DNA of 64,000 nucleotides from Parelaphostrongylus tenuis (GCA_019055375.1 JAHQIW010007131.1:186001-250000), one strand, 5' to 3'. Shown: positions 34,967 to 47,155, counted from the first letter of the stretch. Notes: generated by a model from the sequence alone, not told the origin. Made by a program: numbers and translations.

Positions 34967-35736
34967 GTAATGATTGCTGAGTTTTTTATTCGAGTTTTTT
35001 TCCTTTTGAGTTCAGTCTTAGAAATCAATGCAATACGTTATGTTAGTGCACAAACAAGTCAACTTTCTAATTTGATATATCATGTCCTCATGACGCCCGT
35101 CAGCCCTAATGCATCTTAAAAAACATTCTCAAAAAGCGGCTTAACCGCTGTAGATCTTTTGAGCAAACAGCAAACTTTCTTCTGTACACAATATAATAAA
35201 AACGTTATCTGGCAGTTGTAAATTGTCATTGAAACATTGGAACTCACGTCGTTTTTCCGCTTGTTCTCTGGAAGAAGTCGGGATATGTCAGCTGTTAGTT
35301 AAAGGGCTTTTTATATTTCTGTCGATCAAAAACGAAAACATTATGTGATTGATGCACAACAAGGACGATTTACCATTGGGATTACCATTGCACGTAATGA
35401 AGTCGGACGAATTTATGTTCTTGAAATGATACGAGAAACTTTCTGATCACACGACGTCGAGGTATCTACAAGTGAATGAACACCGGATAGAATAGGAGTG
35501 TTGGCTAGGAAACGAATACTCTGCTACTCAAAAGACATCTCTTGTATCCCGAGAGACCATCAATTCAATAACTTATTTTCGCTTTGATGACAATAACATT
35601 TCTCACTCGCATCCACCTTTTCTTTATATCCGAGTTGTTCTACTCATTACCGAATTCCCTCATGGCCAACTCATTAATTTATCATCAAATCCTTGTTTTT
35701 CTAATCCACTGTTTATGGGATTAGTGTACTAACTTG

Positions 35737-36025
35737 GACGCGTGTAGCGCAGTGCTTAGACAAATAGACATACTGTCCTTCGTTCGATCCCAGTTCCAGC
35801 TCCCTAAGCTTATCAAGCCTTCTATTCCACAGCAATTGATCAATTGATATCAGACTTGCCTGGAAGGATAGTAGCACTGACTTAATGCATTGGCAGTCCA
35901 CCATAAGTCAGTGCAGAGCACATATGCATTCATTCACCTCTAACATCTAGCTTGACAATATTCTAAATGCATGGCGCACTTCTCAGGGACTGATCAACAT
36001 CGCGTGCTTTATCCTCTATTTTCTT
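35737..36025 (+). repeat. SINE family 1 copy abutting exon C
   Basis: Head 'gacgcgtgtagcgcagtgcttaga', body and the tail 'gcgtgctttatcctctattttc'. The T-rich tail runs straight into the acceptor 'ttttttttttag' of exon C. Confidence 0.8.
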
Positions 36026-36035
36026 TTTTTTTTAG

Positions 36036-36081
36036 CCTGAAAAGATGAAGCTGAAAATTGAAACGGGCGATAACATGGAGG
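36036..36081 (+). CDS. Ig/Fn3 giant protein, exon C (linker)
   Basis: 15 codons plus one base (PEKMKLKIETGDNME). Acceptor ttttttttag, donor gtatgc. Phase 0 in, phase 1 out, matching exon B and exon D. It is short and rests on phase and splice sites; an alternative donor gtagaa lies further on in the same frame. Confidence 0.6.
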
Positions 36082-36720
36082 GTATGCAGTCGATATCCTC
36101 GCACCACAAAAACCCTTTTTTGTCTTGTCTTCATGATGTAGAAGATTCCTTAGAGCTTTACGATACTACGGCAACTCACCACAAATTTCACTTCCTTCTA
36201 GGCAAACTTCTATATGAATTACTTCATAACTATATAGAGTTTATAAAATCAACACCATAGAACTTTATAGAGATTGCCATATTTTGGAGCAGCTCTAAGT
36301 AGGATATAACTGACAATTTTCTAATATCTCTCAAATTTCTGTTAATTTTGGATTCTTTCAATCAATTTACAACACAAAAAATATTGCACGTCTAACTGGC
36401 GCACGGAACTCTGAATGTAAGTAGAATAATGTCATTATCCATTTGAAAATACTCATATGCACTCGGATATCCATGAATCACTTTTTTCCGCTAATTTTGC
36501 GTTGTTTTGTTTTTTCGAACAAAAGTGAACTGAAAATCGTATGTATCATTTTTAAGGATGTCGAGCAAATGCTTTTCTTTATAAGCAGAGTGTTACTGTG
36601 CAGCTGGCTCTTTTTTACGAAATCTCTTTATAACCGCTAGTTACTTTCAACGCAAATGCTGACCATAAGTGGATAAAACTGATGCCGTTTAGGTGGCTGA
36701 TATCCCCGTCTCTTCTACAG

Positions 36721-36839
36721 CTATCGTTGACCCGATCGGGTTGGATCAACATGTTGATGCTGTAAGGTTGTTGTGGTCAGCACCTACCAAGTCCGTTGAT
36801 GGATCTTTCATTTGCTACTTAAGGGCGGAAATATGCACG
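36721..36839 (+). CDS. Ig/Fn3 giant protein, exon D (Fn3-like, first half)
   Basis: Acceptor 'gtctcttctacag', donor gtgaga; two leading bases then 39 codons. The peptide reads VDAVRLLWSAPTKSVDGSFI followed by CYLRAE. This is the B-C strand pattern of fibronectin type III (V.L.W.PP...GG..I..Y.VE). The acceptor choice is forced by phase: the earlier 'gtttag' site would give a stop. Confidence 0.75.
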
Positions 36840-37552
36840 GTGAGAGATGTTCATATATGATATTATAAATTACTAGAAAAAAGTCTCGAACTAACTTCTG
36901 TTGGACTATGTTTTTAGCTTTGCGATATGAATCATCTGGTGAGATGAGTTACTGCGAAGCGTGATGCAAAAGATAGTTACTTTTTATGATTTCCCCCAAC
37001 TTTTCTGAGTTGAGCGACTAAAGTAAATTTTGGTTTTCCAATATTCGGGCTATGTATAGTTCTGTTCTAGCAGTTTCTTGTTATGGAATGTATGCAGAGC
37101 TTGTGCACACTTAAGATTGAACGAGATCACTTCCAAAAATTTCAAATGTAGATTAATTACCGAAGTCGTTCAACACACCTCATAGACAATACACGTAGCA
37201 TTAAGTGCTTTTATATTGATAATCATGAAAATGGTGAAGAGGGGAAAAGGGGAGATGCAGCCAATTTGTTATTGATGTGAGCCACCACGAAGCAGTGTTC
37301 TAGATTGGCCCCTTCTTTAGTACACTCGTGTAGTCAAGCGAAAACGCCTTAACTTGGCTATCCCTGGATTCCAGCACGATTTGACACGACCAGCGTTCTA
37401 TCACATTTGTGAATTAGACGAAATCCTCAAGCAGCTATCAAGACAGTATGCGAGATGTTCAATTTTCTCTGGAACGTCAAATGCGAGGAAACGAAATGTA
37501 TGTTGCCTATTTTTGTATCACCGTTTTTATTAAGCAATTCTGGATATGGCAG

Positions 37553-37800
37553 AAGGGGGCTGAGGCCGAGTGGGTAGATGCTCGCAGCGGCGCGGCGCCG
37601 AATCCTACTTCAACTCTCTTCCCCATTCAGCAACGAACGCCTATGGAACGCCACAGCCAGCCTATCCTCGATTTTGCAAAGAGACACGCACAACCAGTAA
37701 TTTACGACGTTCAAGAAGGAGACGAAAAAACGACTTGAATGCTAGAAGCACTGGAACCTGCACAGTGAAAAGACAGACTGTCATGATGGATCAATAAAAT
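37553..37800 (+). repeat. SINE family 2 copy in intron
   Basis: Head 'ggctgaggccgagtgggtaga', then 'atggaacgccacagccagcctatcctcgattttgcaaagaga' and 'tacgacgttcaagaaggagac', in the same order as at 18757. The frames at 37448-37797 are inside it. Confidence 0.75.
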
Positions 37801-38175
37801 GCCAAGAGTAGAAATTATAAATATTAACGTCCATTATCGCCAAAATAAGAGCGAAAACAACATTCTTGTAGACATAAAATAACGGATGATTTGAAAATTC
37901 ACCAGGATTTAGAGCAGTGGAAGACAACATGAATAAAAATGTTAAAAGATGTTGAAAATACAAGTACTTCAGTCAAAGTGACTTGTTTCATAGTAGGATA
38001 AAAAATGTTTTATTGCCGAAAAACGGCACAGAGAAGTGCTCAGTTCTCGAATTCGCTATCAACGCTGAGTATTTGCCGCTCAGATTTTCAGTCCTTTGAC
38101 CTATCTCTCCTCTAAAAAACGAAATAATGCGTAAAGTTTCTACACTTCTACAGTTTCTAACAGCACCTGTTCCAG

Positions 38176-38309
38176 ATTTCTGAAAGTTCAAAGATTTGGC
38201 GAAACGTTGACATTGCTAACCAACAGTGCATAGAATTCAGCCTCGTTCCGCAGAATTCCGACTCACCCAGCTTGGGAGCCGAGCGGATAGATGATGAAAC
38301 CTATGAAGA
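38176..38309 (+). CDS. Ig/Fn3 giant protein, exon E (Fn3-like, second half)
   Basis: Acceptor 'ctgttccag', donor gtaagc; phase 0 in, two bases out. SSKIWRNVDIANQQCIEFSL fits the Fn3 D-E-F strands (W..V......C.I..LVP). After LVP the usual YxFRVxAxN strand is absent and an acidic tail follows (ERIDDETYE), so the domain is incomplete or diverged. Confidence 0.7.
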
Positions 38310-38479
38310 GTAAGCAGAGATTTTGTTCTGTTATCAAAAACGTGAACTTTCTCAGAGAAATTGTTCTTTTCTTAGAAAAGCGTTAAACGTTATTCTTCGG
38401 TAGATGGAGGGTAGCACCTAGTTGTTATTCAAGTCACCGCTTATCAAGCATTTTGACAAAGGGATAACGAATGAGATAC

Positions 38480-38650
38480 TCGGCATCGATCAGTTTCTGA
38501 GTAATGAGACAACCTCAGCAAGCATCGATAGAAGTGAGTAAATGCATATCTGACCTATACAATACCTTGTAGTGGACTAAAGTTGAATCAAGTTGGTGCT
38601 GCTATGCTCTCAGATAAGTTTGGCATCAATTTGCTTAGCTCTAAACATTC
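38480..38650 (-). repeat. SINE family 1, decayed copy
   Basis: On the minus strand the 3' body ('ttgatgccaaacttatctgagagcatagcagcaccaact...') and the end near 38485 match the family. Confidence 0.5.
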
Positions 38651-38754
38651 TATCAAATCTATGAACATCTGTATATTACAGGGCAATTTAACCCGTTCGG
38701 GACGGCTGCCCTCTTACACAATCATGTAGAGACCCTTTTCACTGAGCAGGGTGT

Positions 38755-39145
38755 TCTTCTCAACTGTTTAACAATGATTCGAAAGCTCAAATTTTGGCAA
38801 TTCAAACAATGTGCATATTTTTTATAAGGGCCTTCTTATGGCACTGTGGCAACGAAAATAATTTTATGTTAAACAGATGGAGTGCTACGCTTGCACGAGT
38901 AGGTCTGCGGATGACTTTTCATAAAAACATTCATTGATTTATCAATATCTTTAAATTTGAGGCTAAGTTTAAATTTGTAAAGGTTTTCAAGGAGTGCTAT
39001 GAGAGCAAAAAGATCGTTACGTTTGCTCGGAGTTTTCTTCCCATATAGTGATTACATATGCACGAAAAGCATATCAGCGTGCGAAGATAATCATGAAGTA
39101 TCGGAGTAATACAGAAAACCTAGAGCTTTTCCCAAAATGGAGATA
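38755..39145 (+). repeat. Fold-back family, decayed single copy
   Basis: Shares 'tgtggcaacgaaaataattttatg', 'aacattcattgatttatcaatat' and 'aatcatgaagtatcggagtaatac' with 30690-31085. Confidence 0.6.
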
Positions 39146-39709
39146 AATTTTAATCAAATAATAAGGTTTGCACTCCCATCGCTAATGACGATGGGCGATC
39201 GATCGATTATTACCGCAAACGGGTTAACCATTGCACAACTTGTGCGTTTTTGAATAAAATACGCTCTTTGGTAAGAAAATCAATAAACTATATCTGAGAT
39301 GTAGAGAAGATTTGCGATGTTAACATGGTGCAGATTACTTCAAAGAATCAAGTCGGCCCCTGGGCATAGTTCTGTTGCAGTTGAAGCAGAATTTCTCATA
39401 TATTTCTAGTAATTCTCAGAGCAATTAGTTGTCTTACCATTTTCATAGATGTTAAAGCCATTTTAATTGTTCTACAATTCTTACTTTTTTCGTGAATCAA
39501 TACATAACGGTCTCTGTGTGCTTGCAAACAATATGGCTTAACAATACGTGTCTGGTCTCAAGGGTTCAACATATTGCTAAAAATAATATTTCTCAAGAGA
39601 CCTTCTCCACCATGTTTTTATGACTATAATAAATGCTGATGGACGGAAACCGTCACCGACTGGTTTTTTCGGAGTGAAGCGCAGCACAGAAAGACCACCG
39701 ACTCGATAG

Positions 39710-39826
39710 ACAATTTCTTTACGAAATGATTAGAAAGCGATCCGCTGGGCTACTCTTGCACGCCATGGAGAGATATGGAAGTATCACTGTTCCGTTTGAG
39801 TCACTCGCCGATCAGAGGGGCGATAG
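39710..39826 (+). CDS. Ig/Fn3 giant protein, exon F (linker)
   Basis: Acceptor ...cgactcgatag, donor gtgaca. One base completes the codon left by exon E, then 38 codons, then two bases out. The peptide (EMIRKRSAGLLLHAMERYGS, then PFESLADQRGD) is amphipathic and helix-like with no domain I recognise. Found by phase logic, but composition and open frame support coding. Confidence 0.65.
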
Positions 39827-39919
39827 GTGACACAGGTCATGTATGGTGGCAGGACTGTCTCAAGTACGGTTGCTAAAGATGCTCTGAATAATGCACATGT
39901 TTAAAGTTTGCTGTGAGCA

Positions 39920-40085
39920 CACCAAACCTTTCATCTCGCCCTTTCTGGTAATTGGGTGTGAGACTACGATTATGTGAGAGAAAAGCAGCACAGGACTCGA
40001 TACACTGGGTGGTGCTCGCAAAACATTATATTGGCCACATATGAAATAAATGAAATTGAATGCATAGCTCCATCTTTGGCGATTC
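39920..40085 (+). repeat. SINE family 1, decayed fragment
   Basis: 'agcagcacaggactcgatacactgggtgg' and 'aaattgaatgcatagctcc' match the SINE body in order. Confidence 0.45.
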
Positions 40086-40447
40086 AGCAGCACTAAGAAC
40101 TCTTACACTTATCCTTGGTTATTATGATCTGGGAAGTTGTCGAGTATCTTGGTAGCAGACGTGAAGCCCTTTATACGGATGTCCTTTAGTCTAGTGCAAA
40201 AATTAATCCGTTCCAGCGTAGTGAAATAGATTTTTTATTCTTGATAGTGAAATTTGGTTGGCTGTAGCTTGCAGCTCAAAGATTAAGGTAGTTTAATTTA
40301 TTTTATTCATCATTCTTTTAAAGACCTCTCTGTATTCTTACTGGCAATATATTCTGAACTGCAAGTGTTGCTTTTAAAAATTCTTGGATCGACACTTTTA
40401 TAGGAGAAAACTCATTCTGGCCGTGACCTGCTGCCTACTCCACATAG

Positions 40448-40557
40448 GGATTCCCTGCTGATGAGAGAGTGGCCTAACGAAATGCAGTCGACTGCTCGAT
40501 CAGTTGAGAAGACTACAATTCTTACGGGTGGTACCGTACAAGAGGACATAAGCATAG
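40448..40557 (+). CDS. Ig/Fn3 giant protein, exon G (linker)
   Basis: Acceptor 'ctactccacatag', donor gttaag. The first base completes the codon from exon F; 36 codons; one base out. The peptide runs DSLLMREWPNEMQSTARSVE, then KTTILTGGTVQEDISI. No domain match; probably part of a disordered linker between Fn3 and the Ig tandem. Confidence 0.7.
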
Positions 40558-40831
40558 GTTAAGATTTATTCTGATGATGATATGATTAAACAGTGTAAGG
40601 AGCACTCAGAACTTATGCGATACAATTTTTTCCATTTGTGCCAGTCATGGTTTTCATAAATCTATAGCTAATCCTGAATGGAGAACAAACCAAAAAGCAT
40701 AGGGTAGTTGCTAATGCATCAAAATACAGCTTAAAGACTAGCTATTTTTCCTTTTTTTCGAAGCCTTAGCTGTGGTAAACTGACTCATAGGAAAAAATAA
40801 CATTTGAACGACGGTAAAAACACGTTTTTAG

Positions 40832-40906
40832 ACGAACAATGCGCGCGCTCAGTGCGTAATCAGCCAGAGGACGTCAGCGTGGTCGATTTGTCTCGCCAAC
40901 TCCAAG
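40832..40906 (+). CDS. Ig/Fn3 giant protein, exon H (linker)
   Basis: Acceptor 'acacgtttttag', donor gtacaa. Two bases in, 24 codons, one base out, fitting exon G. Peptide EQCARSVRNQPEDVSVVDLS followed by RQLQ. The GC content is clearly higher than in the flanking intron. Confidence 0.7.
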
Positions 40907-41405
40907 GTACAAAATGTCATTTAGTGTTTTTTTGCAAACATTGTGTAGTATTTGTATATCTAAATATCTCTTTGGGTTATGGTTCAACAGCTCATTTTCT
41001 ACTCACCTCGTTTCCTCCTAAATAACGGCGAGTCATTGCCTATTTTGTTGATTATATAAAACGGAAGTCGTTCCTCATTACATTGATCGTTTTTAGAGGT
41101 AAATAAATTTGGTTGACATGAACCCTTGAAAAAAGTTACTAAGGCATGTTAGAAAAGCAAAATGTCATCTAATTAAGCCACGACTCAGCACATACCTTTT
41201 CCACTTCAATGTATTTCCAGTGCCGTGATATGTAGATGAAGTGTGAGTTAGCACCATGATCCAAGAATGTCTCGAAGAATCTCTTTTGGAACGTAAGCCA
41301 CATATTCAGCATGAAGTTCACTTTCGCATAGTCTTCTCAGTTCACAAGTTTTGGAACATATATGGTTCAGTGGTACTCTGCAATTCAAACGGTGTCGTTG
41401 GTCGG

Positions 41406-42190
41406 ATCCCGCTTTTTGAGTTCACCGAACCTTCCATGTCTCTGGACTTGACAAATTGCCACCAGACTTGTCTGAGAGGATGACAGCGCTGACTTGCAAC
41501 ATCGCTACAGCTGTGGAAGCCCTATGGAGACGCACAGCGTGCATTTTACCACCTTATCGAGGGCCTGGCAAAGTAACGCATGATGATTCAGGATTCACCA
41601 ATGTTGAATGTTTTTTCTTTTTCCTTTATCTTTCAAAATCCAGACAGCAAAACGGCTTCCACTACCAAGAAAAAATGCATCAAAGTTGGAAAGAAATAGG
41701 TCGGAGGGTGGATTCTCTGATAGTCGTAATCCTGTCGTAGTATACCATTTTTTGTGTCCAATTCAACCCCATATCATTTTCCATGTCTAGTGGTCGAACT
41801 GATTACACGTATGACGCCTAACAAGTCTTTGCGATTACAATTATTACGACGATATAGTTTATAACGGAAGAAATTCCGTTCCCCTGATTTACCTCACCGA
41901 ATAATGCAATAATGCTTGGTGGAACAACGCATAGTGCATCCCGCAGGGATTCAGCAGAGTTGAACGCACTATTCTTCATCCTTTATCTTTCGAGGTACAA
42001 GCAGAAAAACAGCTCTCATGTCTGGGGAAAAACCCAACCAAGCACAAATATAGACGGATCGAAGTGTAAATTTTTTGGTAACCATAACTCCGCCTATAAT
42101 ATTCTATTTCCTGTGAACATTTTGCCTCACCGTCTTCCTTGTTTGTAGAACAGACCAGTTATATGTATGGTGTGTAACAATTCATTAAGA
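41406..42190 (+). repeat. SINE fragment and tandem duplication
   Basis: A SINE family 1 piece (41406-41500, 'agacttgtctgagaggatgacagcgctgactt') is followed by two diverged copies of one segment. About 41570-41830 and 41930-42190 share 'ttcttcatcctttatctttc'-type sequence, 'agacagcaaaacggctt'/'aagcagaaaaacagctc', and a common downstream order. The open frames here are repeat-derived. Confidence 0.55.
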
Positions 42191-43617
42191 CTGCTATCGA
42201 TGTGATGGTATAGTTTGGTAATTAGATGACTTTTTTCTAGTTTGTTCCAGCAACTCTGCCGCCCGCCCGTCGCCCAAATGGCATAGCGTAATTCTTTCGA
42301 TCTTACAAATGTCATTTCTGCGTCAATTGAACGACTTGTACAGCTGCGATGTCAGATTTTTCCACGGACGTGATAAGGAGCTGCACAAGCTATATTTTCA
42401 TGAAGTAGTTACGATAGCAATCAAACAAAGTTTTCTACAGTATGGTGTTTCATCCTAAATACTACTTGACTGTCAATCGTGCAAGAGATAATTTGTCCGG
42501 ATTCTACATGCTCAAATTGAGCTTCGGTAAAGTATCTTAAAACTCAAAATGGGGAAATTTTGGTGAAAGGCTTGTAACACGTCTTAAAATACTCTCAAAA
42601 AGCATCTGACGTAGTCGCTGTGAAGTGTTCATATGAGAAGAATGACTGTATTCATACCTACATTGACATTCGTTGAAAATTGGAAGTTTGAAATGCTTGT
42701 GAAAATTGTATGTATTAAGTTCCGCAGTTCTTTGCTGGAATGGATTCGTCCATGATGTTTTTCGACACCACGCTTGTACTTTGATGGAAAGGAAGGACAC
42801 TGTGAGCTTTTCCGAGCTCTGTCATTGGAATTTGAAACAATTGATGTAAGAGATTTAGGATTGCAGTGAAAATATCACATTACCACTGTTGATTGCCGAA
42901 CGTTCATATTCGTATATATCTTATACATTTCTTTTACACTGATTCTTTCTCATGCTGTTGCGTACGGTTTTTTTTTCGTTTGTGTTGGTACAAGTCTTCT
43001 CCGGCATATTCAGTCGTTTCCATTTTTCACCTTTCCATATTGGTGTGCCGTATAGCTATTCTAGCTCAGACCTTTCCCTGTTTTACGGCAACTTATTGGT
43101 ATCAGCGAGACAACCAAATTCCATGATTTTGAAATCGAGGTCTATCCAGTACGGCCTTTGGATATGCGAAAGAGAAAGTTCTTTATCCAGGTCCTCTTTG
43201 TGTTGTTAACTACGTAGAAAAACTCTCTCGAGAAAATGTTCCACCCGTAAGCGTATACTTCCTTTCTTGGCCTATGAGAGAAATTGTTTACCTTCTTACG
43301 GTTGAATCCTCTCATTAATCAAGTTCATTACACGAAGCTGAAGCTAAATTGGTGTTCTATTTGCACAAACATTATCGATTCTCACATTAGACGCTCATAG
43401 ACAATTTTTCTTCTTTGGAATCGATATAAATCCTCGTCGAAAAAACGTGCTACTAGCTAAATTTCATAGATTTGATTCACATTTATCCCAAATTTATCGA
43501 TTACATATCGGCTTTAATAAGCCTTCTTCTGATGTCGGCATCTTCAGCAACAAATTCAAGGAAGTTCTTTTCATGCAAATGACTTTCCTCATCATATTAT
43601 GCTATTGGATTATGTAA
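42191..43617. other. Intron sequence, no feature recognised
   Basis: Lies between exon H and exon I. A plus frame at 42952-43209 begins with a signal-peptide-like stretch (MLLRTVFFSFVLVQVFSG) but has no family match, so I treat it as chance. Confidence 0.35.
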
Positions 43618-43924
43618 GAGCGCATGTGTTGAAGAGGTTAGTGATGCTCTGTGGCACAAATAGTCGATTAGTCGATGGTCGGTTGTTCGATCCGTACTCA
43701 AAATTCATCAAGCCTTCCATTTCTTCGTGATGTTAAACTGGTAACAGACTTGTGTAGGAGTTTAGCTGCACTAACTTGATACATCGGTTGGCTATCGCGA
43801 GTTATTGTGAAGGCCAAATAAGCGTTCATTTATCTCAAATGATGCTAGATAAAGATGATTGCATGGTGCATTCCTGAAGAACTGATCAACGCCAGAAGCT
43901 TTGTCCTCCATTTTATCCTTTTAT
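43618..43924 (+). repeat. SINE family 1, full-length copy
   Basis: Head 'gagcgcatgtgttgaagaggttagtg', B box 'ggttgttcgatccgt', body, end 'actgatcaacgccagaagctttgtcctccattttatccttttat'. Confidence 0.8.
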
Positions 43925-45753
43925 TGGATCACATTAAATATTCAGCTCGGTCTCATCAGGTTCACAGTCTGGTTAGTAGCAAGTGATGGCAATCATTCTG
44001 TTGCAACAGATTACTTCAAGCAGGCAATTAGCCAAGCGATGCGACAAGATCTCTCATGAACTGACGAGATAAACGCCAGACAATGTACGAATGAAACTTA
44101 CGCTACCATAATTTCATGACATATCCTGCTCGATTTTGCAGCCTTCGTAGGATTATTGTTTGGAGAGTGATGTGGCTTTATGAGTCAAAGAAGAAATCAA
44201 AGATTGATGTTTGAGGAATTTTCCTCACTATTGAATAAACAGAGGGAGGAAAATTCATAGTCATCTTTCTTATATGATTCTCATCCGGTTCCCAGCTGTT
44301 TCCCGCCACGTCGCGGACAATCAAGTGCGCGTGATATCGAGATTAATGTACTACTAATTTCGTCATTCGATCTCTTTCTGATGTTTCGTACATCTGAGTA
44401 TAGTGCTATGAGACACGGAGCATGCCAAAAAATCGCCCAACTTGATCAAATCATCTAATTAATACTATTGTAAAGCAATACGAATAACACGATGGCGAGT
44501 AGAAAACGTTGCTGACATTCTATTATTAATTTTTTTTACTTGTCAGTAAGAGTTAAATTGAAAAGCTGTTTTCTAAGTTTTTTTAGACGAATGTAAAGTC
44601 GTGAGAAAGAGCGCATATGAGCAACATGGAGTCTTATATTCTCCTCTGGCGGATTTCGTAGACACGCGTGGAAACTTGGAATGTGAATTTGAGGATCTTC
44701 ACAGTAAAGGAGGCAGATCTCTGAGGATTGACACCAGAACTGCCACATACTTACCGCCAACAGTTAGCCAGTAAGTCTAGTTTCGCAGAATAATTAAGGA
44801 AGACGAAATGTAGTGGTGGTGGGCAAGAACCGTGATGACATGATGATCTGAGATTCATTGAGTTATCTTACAGGAACGCTAAACAGACTGAGGTATAACC
44901 AGAGAGTTTCGCAAGTGGAAGTAAAGTTTTATCATTGAGTGATGCACACTCGCGTCTATCGAACCCATGACATAACATCTCGCTCACTGCATGAGAGACC
45001 ATTTTTATGAACCACAGACGGATATGAGTATCAATGAACGCAAATTCATGGCAATGAAAGGGCGTTTTCGCTCCCGACTATTAGCGGAAACCACGGAAGA
45101 TTAAAGTTTACTGCTAAACAAATGTTGTCTGCTACCGAATTAGTCATCGAGTGACTCAAAGAGCCATTAGAGGAACTTGCGCTTAGCTTACTCGCCGAAG
45201 AATATGAATGTCGTTACACTTTTGTGCTAGGCTCTTCATTTTTACTATTTCTGGCGCGAGAATGTTCATGGATATCTGTGAAACATTTTAAGGCTGCGGG
45301 TAGTCTGGGCGCAAGTTGCATATCTAAACACCCGTAAACATATACGCGAAAATGATTACGTTTGTGAGAAAGGTGTAAGTCAATTTGGTGTGTCCACAGA
45401 GAGACGAGCACCGCCGCATAAAGTGACCGGCGTCTCATGTGATGAAGTAGATAGTCGCCTTGGTCATGTCGCTTACATTCATATTCCATGCTTGAGTACG
45501 AATTAAGGCAGTGCAGTGCATTTTGGAATCAATTTTCTTATCATGGGGAAGTATGGAAGATATATCTATATTTCCAGCAGTTTTCAAAGTAATTAATTTG
45601 TTACTAGAAGAATTATCTGGAGCTCTGGCCGATGTGTCAATCTTGAGATTTGATTGCTCTATTTTCAATTATTTTGTCAAGAAAACTCTCAAAATTGCAG
45701 TCATAATCGCTGTATTCATAACCATATAATTATTTCTACAATTGTAAGATTTG
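43925..45753. other. Intron sequence, no feature recognised
   Basis: Only a short inverted pair ('gaattttcctc' at 44217 and 'gaggaaaattc' near 44250) and unremarkable AT-rich sequence. Confidence 0.35.
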
Positions 45754-46041
45754 AGTGCGCGTGCAGAGTAGTGTAGAGGTTAGAGGTGCTTTGCGTCGCA
45801 CACGTTTTTCGTGCTTCGATCTCTCGCTCATAGCTAATCGAGCCTTCCAACCCTCTGGGGTCGATAAATTGATATCAGGTGTGTCTGGAAGGATAGTAGC
45901 AGTGAACTAATACATCGGCAGACCACGCTTGAATCATTGTGAAGGCCTGATATGCATCAATCACTTTAAACGAAGCTAAAAAAAGACGAATGTGGCGCAT
46001 CCCTCAAGAAATTGACCAACATCGACGGCTTTATCTTTCTA
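45754..46041 (+). repeat. SINE family 1 copy
   Basis: 'gtgcgcgtgcagagtagtgtagaggttag' head, B box 'gtgcttcgatctc', body and 'ttgaccaacatcgacggctttatctttc' end. Confidence 0.8.
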
Positions 46042-46087
46042 ATGCACGATTCATTACAGACGTTTTCTATAAGCGTGGAAGGAAGTA

Positions 46088-46358
46088 AGGGCCTGTGGCC
46101 CAGTGGTTTGAAGTGTCATACACCACACGCGTGGTTACTGGTTTAATCCACTGTCTCAGGTCTGGCAAGCGTACCGCTTCTCAAGGTCATCAAATAAGCA
46201 CCAGCCTTGTTTGAGATGACATCAGCGCCGATCTGATTCATCGATGGGCCATCGCAAGTTACTTTCAAAGCGAATTATGCATTCATCAACGATGTTTGAT
46301 GAAGTCGAATCCATGCCTATCCCTCAGTGATTGATCAGCCTCAAAAGCCTTTGGTTTA
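46088..46358 (+). repeat. SINE family 1, variant copy
   Basis: The head 'ggcctgtggcccagtggtttgaag' differs from the consensus, but the body and 'tgattgatcagcctcaaaagcctttgg' end are the same family. It follows the previous copy within 50 nt. Confidence 0.75.
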
Positions 46359-46470
46359 GTTATTGGTAGTTCAGAAGAACGTCTCACAATATTCAGTGAA
46401 CATTTTTATAGCTATATGGATGGAAACGAAATCGACAAGTTCCAAAATGCTTGTTATGTCTACTTTGGAG

Positions 46471-46550
46471 TACCTCAAGTCCGGGAACCGAACAGCTTTG
46501 ATTTGAAGAGGGCACCAAGGTTCCACATGCCGCTGACCAGTCTAAGAGAA
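46471..46550 (+). CDS. Ig/Fn3 giant protein, exon I (lead-in to Ig)
   Basis: Donor gtaggc at 46551; ends in phase 0. The peptide ends APRFHMPLTSLRE, the A-strand that starts many muscle Ig domains (.PRF...L..). The 5' end is uncertain. Acceptor tttggag (46470) or ctcaag (46479) agrees with the phase of exon H. The better consensus site tttatag (46411) opens a longer frame but does not fit that phase unless an exon is missing between H and I. Confidence 0.7.
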
Positions 46551-46627
46551 GTAGGCCTTGATTAGTAATATGACTACAGATGTGGATTTTTCCATCATCT
46601 TTTTTGTAACAATTTTTCTTCGTTTAG

Positions 46628-46713
46628 ATACCGGAAGGAACTGAAATGCTCCTCACATGCGTGGTGATTGGTTTACCTGCCCCCAGCATTACATGGCTCA
46701 AAAATGGTGAAAG
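46628..46713 (+). CDS. Ig/Fn3 giant protein, exon J (Ig 2, first half)
   Basis: Acceptor 'cttcgtttag', donor gttagc. 28 codons and two bases. The peptide IPEGTEMLLTCVVIGLPAPS, then ITWLKNGE, is a textbook I-set Ig B-C region with the first cysteine (LTC), the PAPSITW tryptophan and the KNGE turn. Confidence 0.95.
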
Positions 46714-46826
46714 GTTAGCTAGAACAAATACTTTTAAGAAATAGAACAGCACATTCTTTTCGCGTTGTAAAACATAAATCAGGCAAGATGAAGAATGGAG
46801 AGGTATTTTGCCTGTGATAGCTAAGA

Positions 46827-46944
46827 GGTTGGTGAAAAAGTAATCGCAGTTTCGGACCTTCAGATTTTCTAAGATTTTGGACCAATTCCTATATTGAGCG
46901 GCAAATTTCAACAGTGCATAAACCGCATTACTTTTGCACCAACC
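46827..46944. mobile_element. 118-bp mariner-derived MITE
   Basis: Inverted ends 'ggttggtgaaaaagtaatcgcagtttcgg' and 'ataaaccgcattacttttgcaccaaccc'. The second is the complement of the classic mariner end (ggttggtgcaaaagtaatgcggttta). There is no coding capacity. It sits in the short intron between exons J and K. Confidence 0.9.
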
Positions 46945-47155
46945 CAACTCATGCGCGATAATCGAAGGCAATAGTTCAAAGGACCACAGTAGACGGAACT
47001 GAAGTATAACTAAGTGGTAAAAGATTGCAAATAATGCAGGAGCACGTATAGGTTCAATCCTGAAGTTAAAGGTATTGTGCTTGGGAAATTCACTGTGAAA
47101 TGTAGGAAATGACATGGTTTAGCAGAAATATTTTACTAGTAACTTTTATGTACAG

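Noticed and set aside
34754..35119. 121-codon plus-strand ORF taken as one coding unit
   Set aside because: Only 34844-34966 is coding-like and it has its own splice sites; the flanks are intron read-through.
42952..43209. ORF with signal-peptide-like start
   Set aside because: No domain beyond the hydrophobic stretch, and it lies in an intron of the Ig/Fn3 gene; likely chance.
46624..47115. 163-codon open frame on the minus strand
   Set aside because: It lies opposite Ig exon J and the mariner MITE; the plus strand has clear exon structure, so this is a shadow.
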